From contig RCSZ01000011.1 of the NCBI GenBank assembly GCA_014898425.1, positions 2,057,001 to 2,121,000 of the forward strand: a DNA stretch of 64,000 bases, in the 5' to 3' direction. The stretch is from Botryotinia globosa. Its lineage: Eukaryota; Ascomycota; Leotiomycetes; Helotiales; Sclerotiniaceae. Positions 35,209-46,884 of this stretch are shown here, piece by piece. The notes beneath the pieces are model-generated. The model did not search any database. It saw only the letters and a list, made by a program, of their open reading frames with translations, and was not told the DNA's origin. A program made the translations under genes and the position numbers. The stretch's first letter is position 1, and every line of letters begins with the position of its first letter.

Positions 35209-35531
35209 TCTATCTATATGTCTATCTATATATTTATTGATAAATTTCTTGATAAATTTCTTGATATATTTATTGATAAATTTCTTGATAAATTTATTGA
35301 TATATTTCTTGATATATTTCTTGATATATTTATTGATATATTTCTTGATATATTTCTTGATATATTTATTGATATATTTCTTGATATATTTCTTGATATA
35401 TTTATTGATATATTTCTTGATATATTTCTTGATATATTTATTGATATATTTATTGATATATTTATTGATATATTTATTGATATATCTATCGATATATCTA
35501 TCTATATATCTATCTATATATCTATCTATCT
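35209..35531. repeat. 12-bp A+T-rich satellite (TATATTTCTTGA/TATATTTATTGA)n
   Basis: About 26 copies of a 12-bp unit are organised as a 36-bp higher-order period (two CTTGA units, then one ATTGA unit), ending in TATC tetranucleotides. Because 12 and 36 are multiples of three and the units lack stops, both strands stay open for over 100 codons (I/D/F/L/Y/K only). These are not genes. Confidence 0.93.
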
Positions 35532-36016
35532 CAATTCTATAATTTATATACATCAATCAAATACAACAACAAACCACGTAGGCAATCATAGATACATATC
35601 AGACACCAGACATCAGACGATAGAATGCAAAAGAATATAAATTCAACGTAAAACATAGAATACAAACAAGCTCAATCTTTCTTCAATCTTCCTTCAATTA
35701 TCTCGTCACTTTCCTTCCCCTTTAGCTTACCTCCCATATCTCTTCCCTTCCCTTCAACACCAAGGTATTTACCAAGTTGTATCTGTTTCACACTTTGAAC
35801 TCAATTTGCGCACGCATACTCGTGATGGACATTCCTCAACAAAACGAATAATCAGATTCACCTTCTCAAATTTGAGCTTCTCTTCTCCGCTTTTATGTGG
35901 CAGTAAGGAGAGTAGTAGCTTCCCAATATACCTAGTACTCTCCTCAAGCAACAACCAACACTAACCGCCTCCAACCAAACAAACCTCAATATTTTTGCCA
36001 CAAAACCACCATCAAT
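35532..36016. other. promoter region of the PARN-like gene
   Basis: A CT- and CAA-rich leader lies in front of the ATG at 36017. No other element is visible. Confidence 0.45.
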
Positions 36017-38476
36017 ATGGAGGTTGACAAAGAAAACTGGCAGCGGCTTTTGCTCCCAATCTTAAAAGATATTGCCAATGCTACTTTTGTATCTTTCGAT
36101 TTGGAAATGAGTGGTATTACCACCCGTCCGAAGCATACATCCCAGGAACGAACTCATGATATTGGAAAGCCAAGTCTTCAACAACAATACGAAGAAGTAA
36201 AGGAGGCTGCCGAAACTTTCCAAGTTCTTCAACTAGGCATTACTTGTGTTGAGGAAGACCGTGAAAAAGGTTAGTATGATTATTGTTTTCGCCACTCGAT
36301 CTTAGACGTTAACCATCCTTAGAGTATTATCTTGCTAAACCTTACAATATCAACCTCAGTCCACTGTTGCTCTATGACCGAGTCTTTGATCTCGACCGCA
36401 AGTTCTCCTTCTCCAGCTCTGCTACCAGTTTCCTTCAATCAAATGGCTTCGACATTGGTGCAGTATTCACCATGGGCGTTCCCTATTTATCGGAGCAGGA
36501 AGAAGTCGAGGCTCGTGAACGTTATGATCAGAGGATTGAGAGAAACGCAGCAATTCCTAGCATTGTTTTCGACCCCAGTGATGTTGGAACATTGGAGTTT
36601 TATCGGAGGGCTCGGTCGATTATTACTGAATGGATCGAGGCAAAGGAAGTAAGTGATTTTCTGTTTTACCATCATATTTGTGATCACGTTTCACATTCCA
36701 GCCGATAGTCTTACAGAAGATATATTATTTGTATGATCGATGTGGACTTGTGTGTTGTAGCTGTTGACGTATTCATCAAATTTCCCCCTTGGTCTTTAAA
36801 TGCAAGCTCTTCATTATCGTCTTCACCTCTGGGGATGGCATTCTTTGTACAGATGATGCAGAACTATGATGATTTACTATTTCCCACTATTTGCTAACAT
36901 ATTCTAGCCCAAGATGACCTTTGTCAACGTGGATAATCCCAAAGGTCCTCTCAATGGTTTCCAACGAAGATTAGTCCATCAACTTGTCCGCAGCGAATTT
37001 CCACAGTGTAGATGTTTTGCTCGTTTGGATGGATCTTTCATGCAAGTTGAAAAGATTGATCATGATAGAGAAGCAAGGGTATGGTATTCCAATTTCTCCA
37101 ACCCCCTTATTGCATTTTATACTGAACGGTTTTACGATACTTTTCCCTTTTCCACTGAAAACTCGACATTCTACCTTACTAATAGTGCATAGTTCAAAAT
37201 CGAGCAACTGAAGAAATTTAACCAGCGAATCGCCACTCAATCTGGAGCAAGATTCATCTTCGAAGCACTTTGTGGTGGTGACTTGACAGGTATTGATCCA
37301 ATGTGGTCATATACACATGATGAGAACGCCCAACCTAACACCGTCGATTCTTCACATGCTGCTCTTGAAGCAGAGCTTGCAAAAGTGACTAAGAAACTCA
37401 AAGAGAAACATCACGTTATTGTTGGCCATAATCTCTTCACCGATCTTTGTTTTCTCTACAAGACATTCATTGGTGATCTTCCGGCCGGAGTGGGAGATTT
37501 TCAATCTCAGATTCATTCTTTGTTTCCCTTCGTTATCGACACCAAGTATCTTGCTACATATAATAGCGATGCTATGAAACCTCGCGTTAACCTTAAAGAG
37601 CTTTTAATCCCGGTTAGTATGATATGTCCCTCAATTTTATCCTTCCCGGCATATAATATGAGAGGAGGTTCAACATGCACAATCTCCAATCAATCTCATT
37701 CCGTTCTTCAAGAATCTAACTCGCAAACTCTTAGTTTCAAAAAATCCATATGCCACTCATACTTCTCCACGAAAAACACAATACCTATGGTGCCACTAAT
37801 GGAAATGCCCACGAAGCAGGCTTTGACAGTGTAAGTCCGGACCCTTGCGCCTCCATTCTCAAATATGCAATATATTCGTACTTCCCACCCTTTCTTTTCT
37901 TCCTGACAGAATTCTAACTCTTCATTCCTCATTCAGTGGATGACAGCCGAGCTCCTGGTCAAACTTTCAGCTCAGCTCTATGCCGAACAATCAGATTCTC
38001 AATCCCCATCTCAAGACAATTACAAATATGATTATAGCGACGACTATATTCCTTCGGATTCTGATTCTGAAGACGAAGGATCCGGAGGTGCTTCTCTCTT
38101 CTCTCCCGTATCCAATTCTGCTTTTCCAACATCAAAGGGAAGTACAGATAGAGATCGTCCAGGTAATTGGCACGCAATGCAACTGAATAATCCTTTTGCG
38201 GCGCTGGAACTCGAAAAGACTGGTAAAAAGGGAGGAAAAGAAAAGAAAGAAACAAAGAAAGTAATATTTGGTGATGGAGGAAAGGTGGAGGGCGGGATTA
38301 AACAGTGGATTCCGAATGCGAAACATGTATTCTGGGAGAATTATAAGAATAAATTGAGGGTTAATGCTATTGAGGGAGAAGTGTGTGATTTGAGTGGTGG
38401 TGGGAGAAGTGCAAATAGGGTCAATGGGGAAAGAGGAGATAGGATCAGGAAGCAGGGAAGGGGAAAGGGTCGTTGA
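36017..38476 (+). CDS. PARN-like poly(A)-specific ribonuclease (CAF1/DEDDh family)
   Basis: This is a 3'-exonuclease of the CAF1 fold that removes poly(A) or trims small-RNA 3' ends. Exons 36017-36269, 36323-36648, 36908-37078, 37193-37612, 37735-37830 and 37937-38476 give 601 residues, all in phase. Catalytic residues of the DEDDh set are visible as D28 and E30 (FVSFDLEMSG), D334 (GHNLFTDLCFLYK), and H416 with D421 (NAHEAGFDSWMTAEL). Between them, residues about 205-225 (FQRRLVHQLVRSEFPQ) form an R3H-like RNA-binding insertion, as in human PARN. The C-terminal 180 residues are acidic and then K/R-rich (GGRSANRVNGERGDRIRKQ). Intron 2 (36649-36907) is long at 259 nt. Confidence 0.87.
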
Positions 38477-39318
38477 GCTTGAGCTGATCCATTTGATGGG
38501 CTCTTGGGAAATGGCTACGCTGAGGGACCGAAAGGGCTTGTAGGGGGACTGGAAGATCTCTTGAGATTATCTCGATATCAAGTCACGCGGAAACGCACTT
38601 GACGAATGAAGCAAGAAAGCAAGCGATATATCCAGGGTATCATGAAGAATTGGCGTGGATCTTACATAGCTTACTCTAGATGCGCATGCATGAATCAATG
38701 AGTCGATGAACCAAAGCTTACAAAACCAAGTTCACACATCCGCATGCCTACCACATTGAACAATTGAAAATTACAAATACATGCACATGCACATCAAAGC
38801 ATACCACATTTGCGCATATTATCATTCATGTAAACTCCTAGGTACTTTCGTGCATATCCGTATCATATCAGTTAATCCCAAGGACCTAGAAAACTAGCTA
38901 CATAGATCGACACATATCCACAAGAAAGAGACTATCCTCAAGTTGAACCGCAAAGCAAGTACTTATGCAAGTAAGCAAATTAAAACCCATCTTGCCCCAA
39001 ACAATCCCGTTGCTTTGAATTGTATTTTATTTCCATGATTCCATCACCCAGCTTCCACAAACATGAAATTGTACTTCTCATTCTCATCCACACAACAGAC
39101 AGCTAGGTAATAACAAACGCATCGCATATCCACATGTGATAACCATATTCAGTCAACCTTTTTGCTTCGTAAACCGGGTATACGCTGAACGCTTTTCTTT
39201 GTTTTCTTTTCTTTTTCTTTCTGTCCTGTCCTTCCCTCATTCCTCACGCGTCTCCGTTTCCCCGTATCTCTGTCCATTCTGTGCTGCCATACAATCCATC
39301 AATCAACCTACCAATCAA
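38477..39318. other. intergenic region between convergent PARN-like and PDS5 genes
   Basis: Only 3' flanks are seen: A+T-rich sequence and a T/C-rich stretch at 39190-39260. Confidence 0.5.
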
Positions 39319-42300
39319 TCACTTAGCTCTTCCCCTTGTATTCCTCCCCCTCCCAACTGCATCCTTGGGTTTCCGCCCCTTGCCGCCCTTCGCGCTTTCC
39401 TTCACCTCGTCCTCCTCTTCTACCTCATCCGCTGCTTCTTCCTCTACATCTTCCTCAACAACCTCTTCCTCTGCAACCTCCTGAGCCCTCCCTCTAGTAT
39501 TCCTCGTCGGTTTCAACACCTGTCTCTCGGTCTTCTCCTTCGTTTGAACAGGCAACTTAGTTTTCTTACCACCGCGAGTTCTCTTGCCATTAGCTTTTGG
39601 TTCAGGTTCTTCGACTTCTTCGATTTCAGCTTGGACTTCAGACTCAGCCATTTCTACATCCGCATCAGCAGGAGGTTCTTCTTCTTCTTCTTCGACTTCG
39701 ACTTCGACTTCAGCTTCAACTTCTGGCTCCGGACTTGCAGCTTTCGCACCTCTCCTATTACTTCTTCCCCTTCCAATCGCTCCAGTATTCCTGGAATTCG
39801 ACTTGGTGGGTTTAGGAGAAGGTGTAGGTACTGCTGCTTCTGCTTCAGCTTCCACTTCATTGTCTATATCTGCTTGGGCCTCCTCCTCGACTTCTTCTTC
39901 TCGCGGTGCGAATTTCTTGCCATTTGATTTCTTAGATTTAGGTGTTGCTTTGGTCGATCTAGAAGCGCGTTTCGGAGGCGGAGATACAGGTTCTTCTTCC
40001 ATATCAACATCCTCTTCTTCTTCTACCTCAACATTGACTTCAACCTCAGCCTCACCCTCACTCGCAGGAGCTGGGGAAGTAACGTTAGATGCAGCCATCG
40101 GGACCACCTTAGGCGATTGCTTCTTTTTTGCCGATGCTGTTCTTGATCCACGTTTGGGTTGTGGGGGTGTTGGCTCTGCTTCGGATTCTGCTTGTGGTTC
40201 GGCTTCATCTTCCATAACAACGTCTGATTGTTCTGCTTCCTCTTCGACAATGCGAGTTGACTTTCGAGGTGTCTTTGCCTTGGGTTTTCCCCTTCCCTTG
40301 CCTGTTGATTTAGGTACCGGCTCTTCTTCCTCCTCGACATCACCGGCATCTTCTTCTTGTTCGGCATCACTTTCCTCATCTTCTTCCTCAGGCTCCACCC
40401 TATTACCATCTTCATCGAAATAATCCCATTTACTAACACCTTCCAACATTTCATCTTCATCCTCGCTATCATCCCTATCAATATAACTCTTTTTCGCACT
40501 TGCAACGCCTCTTCCACTCTTTCTTCTCTCAGCACTGCTGATTGCTGAAATTCTTGGTTCTTTAATCTTCTTTGGTTTGGGTGTCTTGACGACTCTCTCT
40601 TTCTTGGAAGCTGTAGATTTAGATCTCCCTTCGGATTTCTGTTTCTTAGCTGTAGGGAGAGATGAATCATCGATAGATTTCCGTTTTTGTGACTATCGAA
40701 GACATTAGTAAATGACTATAAATGAGAGAGTTGGGATTAAAGTGAGCGAATCGTACCTTCTTCTTATCCGCATTTCTGACCAACTTATCTAATTCTTCAT
40801 CCAATTCCTCTGGTATGTAATTCTTCTCTGCAATCTCTTGCGCAATACTATGAGATTGAAGGGCACCGAACAGCTTGGCTGGAACTCTAACTTTAGCTGG
40901 ATAAGATTGCATAGTCCAACCCTTCTTGGCTTCCCACTTCTGAATCACGGCCTGTGTGAGATCACTTAGAACATAAAGATTTTCAGATTCAGCTGGGTTG
41001 ATAGCATCTCGAGCTTGCTTGACACTTTGAGCATATTTGTAAATAAGACCCAAGTTATCTTCCGAGGCAACAGAAGACATATAGTATAGTATATAACGGG
41101 CATGATCAATAAGCTCGGCAGGATCAGTGCTATAATCAGGGTGATGGGCTAATAATGATAAAAGTCGTGGCAGAGTTTTCTCCAATACCATAGTCTTGGA
41201 GTCGACGAAGACCTTAGCACGAGAACGAATCCATGTGATGATTGAGTTCTTGAAATTTATTTCGGGCTCAAAAGCAGTCAAGAAGACGATTGTGTAAAAC
41301 CGATCTGGAAGCTTATCTTTGACCAAATATTTTTGGAGTTTTTCAATAAAAGCCTTTCGGACATTTGGATGTTCGTCTTGTGCTACGAAAGATAGACGGT
41401 CAAACTGAGCAGGAGTTAGAATTTCGTCAAAAATCGGAGTAGTGCAGAGCTTGAGCATTAACTGTGCTGCTAATAGCCTCAAACGAGATTTATGGTGTCT
41501 GGGAGTATCCTGCTGCTTGGAAAGCTCTCCGTTGTCCACAATCAATTTGTTGAGAACCTTGAAGACTGGTTGCGCAACAGTTTTGACTTCTGTTTCTTCA
41601 ACTGTACGCAACCTATTGACTAGAATCTTCAAGGCCCAACATTTAGCTTGGCATTCTTCGTCTAGCTCATCATCATTCTGCCATTTGGAATCGGCATCTT
41701 TGGCTGGTGTTCGAACTTGCAGCAGAAGCTCTTGGGTGGTAATTCCAAGAATCTCATCACTAAAATCGTCTGCAATTTTAGGAGACAATAGTTGCAATTG
41801 ACTAATAGCTGCCAGTTTGGTCAAGAAATGGCCTTCTCCATACTTCCACTCCTTTGTTGACTTCTCCAAAAGATCCTTCGCATGCATTTCTTTTCGATCA
41901 GTGGCAGCCATCAAAAGAGTAATCGCATATTTTGCAGCTCGAGGTGGTGTTCCAAATGATGCATAACTGACCAACGTTTGAGCAAACTTGCGATCTTTGG
42001 GAAGTGATTTCGATTCGGTCTTGCTTTTGGCAAATACTGCACACGCTTTCAACGTTGCCACAGTACCTGGATCATTTTCTTTAGTCTCTGTTGGTGCCTC
42101 ATCTTCCAAAGTCTTGCATAATTCCTTGATATTTGCAGTCAAGACTTGTGGATTCTTTTCGGAAATTTCGTTCATGACCTCCTGAGCAGTAGCACCCAAT
42201 CCTTTATCATCAGTTCTGGAATACTGGAGAATGGCAGGCAAGTGACTCCGATTGTATATCAAGAAAGCAGAACGGTAAATAATGGGCGTCAGCGTGTCGA

Positions 42301-44582
42301 GAAGGCCAGCTGGAGCATTGGGTGCTGCTTCAATGCGCTTAGAAAATTCCTTGATCGCATTGTGAACAGTTTTGAAATCGCTCTTAGGGTCCATCGTGTA
42401 ACGTAAAAGTTGATAAGTTCTTCGATCATGGAGCTTCGCGTACTTATGTAAATCTTGGCTGGTACGTAAAGGATCTGGAAGAAATTGAAGAAGATACTCG
42501 ATAACTGCGCCGAGTTTTTGTTTAACATCTGCGACATCGCCTTCGGTCACTCCGCCGTTAAAATCTTCGCATTTCTTAATATAAGCAGCAAGTACATCAG
42601 AGTATGATTTTGTTCGGGCCTGTATAGCGAAGAAAGCTTTCTTGGGCTTGGGGTCGAGGGATCGAACTAACAGCAGAATACGTTCCACTCGAATTTTATC
42701 TGCATCGAATGGTTCGTCGGAAGACAATTGTGATTGAGATGCGCCATTCTTTGAAGTTTTGGCCTTGGAAGGTGGATATGTCAAAGGCAAGAGCTGTTCG
42801 AACATCACATGATCTAAGACAACGTTAAGCTCTAAATCATTGGCAAAGAAACCCTCGAAGATTCTCGAAGGAATAGCACCCAATGACGCGATCACACTCT
42901 CGTTTCCTGCCGCAATCTCACCAGTTGCTACACCCCATATCGTACCAAGTGTCGTCATGGCCTCTGCTCGAACGGCAGGCTTACGGTCTCTCGCTCGATC
43001 TGCCAAGTTACTAAGAACAGAACCGGACTTGACTACTGGGCCATTAGGTACAAGTTTCTCCATGATATCCACCAAATTGAAGCTTGCAACAGCTTTCACA
43101 GCAGCAATTCTGACCTTCTCATCTGGATCATTCAATTTCTCGGCTAATGACTTGACCAATGCAACTTCGTCTTCTCGGTTCAATCCGATACCTCCAGCCT
43201 CAGTCACCAAGATTCGTCCAATAGCTGTGGTCCAAGCTGATCGAATGACTGGTGATTTGTCATTCTTTCGTCCAATAAAGCTATGCCAAACGGATGGATG
43301 TGTTTGAGAAAAGGATTGTGGTGAGCTGGGTTTGACGAGGATACTGGTGATAGGTGTTACTGGATAGTCATCAAGTCGCACAGGAGGATACGCAGCTGGG
43401 TCCATATTAGGAAGAGGTGGTGGTCCCGCAGCACCAATACCAGATATGATATCTCCCAAAGTCTCGGTAGCCAACAAGCGCAATTGTACATTTTCTGCTG
43501 ACAATTCTGCCTCTACTTGAGGAATAACATTCTGTAAAACAGAAGGCGATGCGCGCCATAGTTCTCTTAGAAGTCTGTGGGCCTTTTCAAGTTCTTTCAA
43601 ATCCTGATCTGATGGTCCTGTTGGGGCATCATCTCCATCTGAGTCCGCATCATCCTTTCGGTGTCCGTTCGATTTGCCTCCACTTGTAGAAACTTCCATC
43701 ATAACATCGTTAAAATATTGACTGACATAACGAGACATCTTATCAGAGCAATCATTACAGATAGTCTTTGCCATATTGTATGCTTCTGGGAGATCTTTCA
43801 ATAGCAGTGTAGATTGCTTGTCGTCGGCCTTTGCACCATGCTTGCCTTTACCTCCACCAGGTGTAGCAGCTCGTAGAAATTGCGCAACAATGATATCGAT
43901 GACTGGTGCTCCCACGACTGGCGCTTCGTCGACCAAAGTAACCAAACATTGTGACATATTATATTCGACATCTTTGCTTATTTGCTCGTCTGTAGAGGAC
44001 TTCAAAGAACCAGAACATATATCAAAGAAGGTGCTGAAAAGATGGAGCATGAGATCTTCGGCATTAGGAAGATCTGTCATCAAAACGATACTCTTGACTT
44101 CTGAGAGCGATGACAAAACATATTTGTGTTCGGTGTTGTATGGATGACTGGGATTGGCAAGGAGTGGTAAAATGATACCAACGAAGAAGGTGAAGATATT
44201 CTAATAAAGTTAGATCCTATCTCAGCAGTGTGAGAGCCCGAAAATGGTATACCTTAACCTGCGAGCTAGTATATGGTGCATCAGGAGCGCAAAGCTTCAA
44301 TATATCCACTAAACAACAAGCTGTCCATGCCCTGACTCCGTTGTCCTTATGATTCAATAAATTTTGCGCCGCGAGCTCTTTAGCCACTACCGTCAATGAT
44401 GATTTATCTATTTCCTCCTGATCCATATCCCGCAGCTCACTCGCAAGCTTCTTAAGTCTCTTCAAGAGAGTCTCGGTCGCAATGGGCTTTCCTGCGCGCC
44501 ATGATAAAGCTTCGTTGAATACCAAGCTGGTAGAGGGTTCTTCCGGTTCAGGAGATTCGATCGCACCGCGGCGCGGAGCCAT
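39319..44582 (-). CDS. pds5: Pds5 sister-chromatid cohesion regulator
   Basis: This is a HEAT-repeat cohesin-associated factor that controls maintenance and release of cohesion. Exons 44582-44253, 44200-40757 and 40692-39319 give 1715 residues, phases consistent. I chose the ATG at 44582 (MAPRRGAIESPEPEE). The conserved N-terminal segment includes LLNHKDNGVRAWTACCLVDILKLCAPDAPY + NIFTFFVGIILPLL across intron 1, with the Pds5 hallmark DNGVRA. Many HEAT repeats follow (e.g. DPDEKVRIAAVKAVASF, DEHPNVRKAFIEKL). The last exon encodes a K-rich segment and then alternating E/V-rich acidic blocks and basic RGRGKPK/TRGRA motifs, like AT-hooks in other Pds5 tails. A Ser-rich 279-codon frame on the opposite strand at 39584-40423 is only the mirror of the acidic tail. 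Confidence 0.88.
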
Positions 44583-46884
44583 TTTCAATTGAAAACTCCA
44601 ATCGCGGAGTCGTAATTTTGGTAAGTGTTTTCGTTCAAGTCAATTTGAAGATGCGCACAGTGATGGTGGGTTATTTCGTGGTTGAATGCGTTTGATGGTG
44701 GATGTATTGAGCTTATTGCATGGGTGATGGAGGAGAAATCGCGTGTAATACCAAAGTGCTCTGAGACGCGTTGTTTAAGCTTTTTTGGGTAATCGCGCTA
44801 CGGGCACAGAGCACATCACCCACAATACAAACAATGTGCCGATTATCAAACTTTTGACGTCTTGATGGTTCAAACTTGATATAGACAATCCGTACTTCTC
44901 TATTGTTTGAATCTGGTATGGACAATCTGTACTTCTCTATTGTTTGAATTTGACATGGTATGTATCTATCGATCGTTTGAATCTGATATGAACAATTTGT
45001 ATCTACCGATTGTTTGAAGTTGATCTAGACTATCTGGTAACCTTACAAACATTGTGATATCTCTCACTGGCAGTGTCACCGTGGTCCGTTTATCATGCGA
45101 GACCTGGACAACCAGACAATAGCCGGTATTTTCATCATCGTCTAATACAAGTATATCAAGCTGTAACGGATAGATATATCGCCTGCTCGGATGAGTGCAT
45201 AATACTACTACCACCTGGTGTACTTATGGAAAAGCTTCATCCATAGCCACAGTTTCCAAGCCGAGCTTGGAATCGTGCTTGTATTCTAGTACTGTAAGCT
45301 ATTGCGCTAAAACTTGATATGCTAGTAGTTGGCCTCCTCGTATGGGTGTATATCCTTTTCTCTGAATCCTTGCGATATATAACACGCATTGTATGGATGA
45401 AATCTAAGTATAACACTTGGCAAATGGTACTAGGTAGTCTGATATCTTTGACTGGATACTTAATGTTGCTATCTTTTAGGAGAGAGCACTGCTCGGTTCC
45501 CCATTTCAAGGGTATGATAGTTCAATATCCACAGCCAATTCCTTCATCAAAGTATCCTGCTGTTCCTTGATGAAGAGAACGATCAAGTATAATTAGGGAG
45601 GCAAGCTCGGGACCATGGCACCGGATATCAGCCTAACCAGCAAGCCCGTGAGTGAAGCAACTCGTCGACCTTTATACCATGTATATGTCTCTGCTAGGTC
45701 TTGTAGTGATCCATTTCGTTTGTTTCCAACTCCTATGGTTGAGATGATGATGTTATTCGCTAGCGCGGAAAGAAGAATGACTTCATTACTATCATCATTC
45801 AATCTTGTTTTCATGCCTCTGAAAAGATTCACTACAAAGACGATTCAGGAATCAGCAAGAAAAATCTTTTCTGGAATGGAAATGACGCTCCGCTGGCCCT
45901 TCCGGGACCACTGCCGTGGAGGTAGACTATTGGGACCTGATTAAGAAAGGTGCTCTTCATCTTTGCATGGATTTCTAAGAAACGGCGCCAGGTATATATG
46001 GTATTGGCACTCGAACCTGATTTTGCTTTGCTAGGTACTAAAATCTGACTGGGTATGATATGATGAGAAGGAAGTGAATTTATTTTAAGTGGCCTAGCGA
46101 TGAGATATCTGCATTCCATCGAGTATCAATATCAAACACTGTATATCAGACCATACCCACCAATTTTCCTTTGCAATCCATCCATAGGCTTGCTGATGCT
46201 GCTGGACTGGAGCAGAGATATCTTAATCATACCTACTGTGATGCTATCTTTAAAGGCTTGAAAGGTTTCTACCATGATATTTCAATGTTTGCTTCGAGGA
46301 TGCCCAGGTGGAGACAGCAATATCACAGTTGCCAAATTGAGGACAAACACTGTTATTTTGACCAATCGAGGTAAACCTAGTATTTCACTCTATCAATTAG
46401 CTGAGATTACATAATTCCCAGATAAAAATAGCCAATCTAAGTAATAATTAATTCAAATTTAATGATTCTTCCATAGCTGTTATAAATTCACCTCAAAATT
46501 GATTTCGGCAAAGACCGTCGGGCCGAAGCAAAGTCACAGCCTTCTTCCATTAAGACTCACCTCTGTTTTCAAAAAGAAACAACTTCTCCCCTCAACCTTT
46601 CTCTCAACCAAAATATTACCACGCAAGATAAACAAAAATCGTCAAGTTGTTGATCAATTTGACATACCACATTCGTTTTTGAATCACATCCAATTATCAA
46701 GATACCCTCATTGTCGCCTTTATATCTTCCTCCTCTCTTTTCTCAACCTTTTAAGAACTCAAAAGGTACTTTCACTTCCTCCGAGATACAAAGTCTTCTT
46801 AGAAGCTTTCCTCGAAGATACTTGACGTCGTATCCTTCATCAAAAAATAGAAAGAACTCTCTTGGATTCATTACAATCATCAAG
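44583..46884. other. gene-poor region with degenerate tandem repeats
   Basis: About 2.3 kb separate PDS5 and the surface-protein gene, whose starts face each other (divergent). It includes a degenerate 37-bp tandem repeat (listed separately). Several 60-110 codon frames on both strands at 44966-46374 have no recognisable domain, and none can be linked by splicing into a longer protein. The block 46450-46884 is a CT/CA-rich leader of the next gene. The A/T-changed appearance may reflect a decayed element, but none is identifiable. Confidence 0.5.
44884..45028. repeat. degenerate ~37-bp tandem repeat, four copies
   Basis: Copies at 44884-44920 and 44921-44957 differ at only about four positions (GACAATCYGTACTTCTCTAT, then TGTTTGAATYTGRYATG). 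Two more diverged copies follow at 44958-44990 (33 bp) and 44991-45028. Confidence 0.8.

Noticed and set aside
35194..35640. 101-140 codon frames on both strands
   Set aside because: All come from the 12-bp satellite (I/D/F/L or Y/I/K/N only). Stop-free repeat units explain their length.
39136..39927. 263-codon hydrophobic plus-strand frame
   Set aside because: It runs antisense through the PDS5 tail and its 3' flank. The Phe/Leu/Ser content follows from the acidic codons on the other strand.
39584..40423. 279-codon Ser/Thr-rich plus-strand frame
   Set aside because: It is the reverse complement of the Glu-rich coding exon of PDS5 (TTC/TCT from GAA/AGA codons).
45593..46119. Overlapping short frames on both strands as an unknown protein
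   Set aside because: There are no splice signals linking them, no domain and no codon signature. They are kept only as a possible decayed element.
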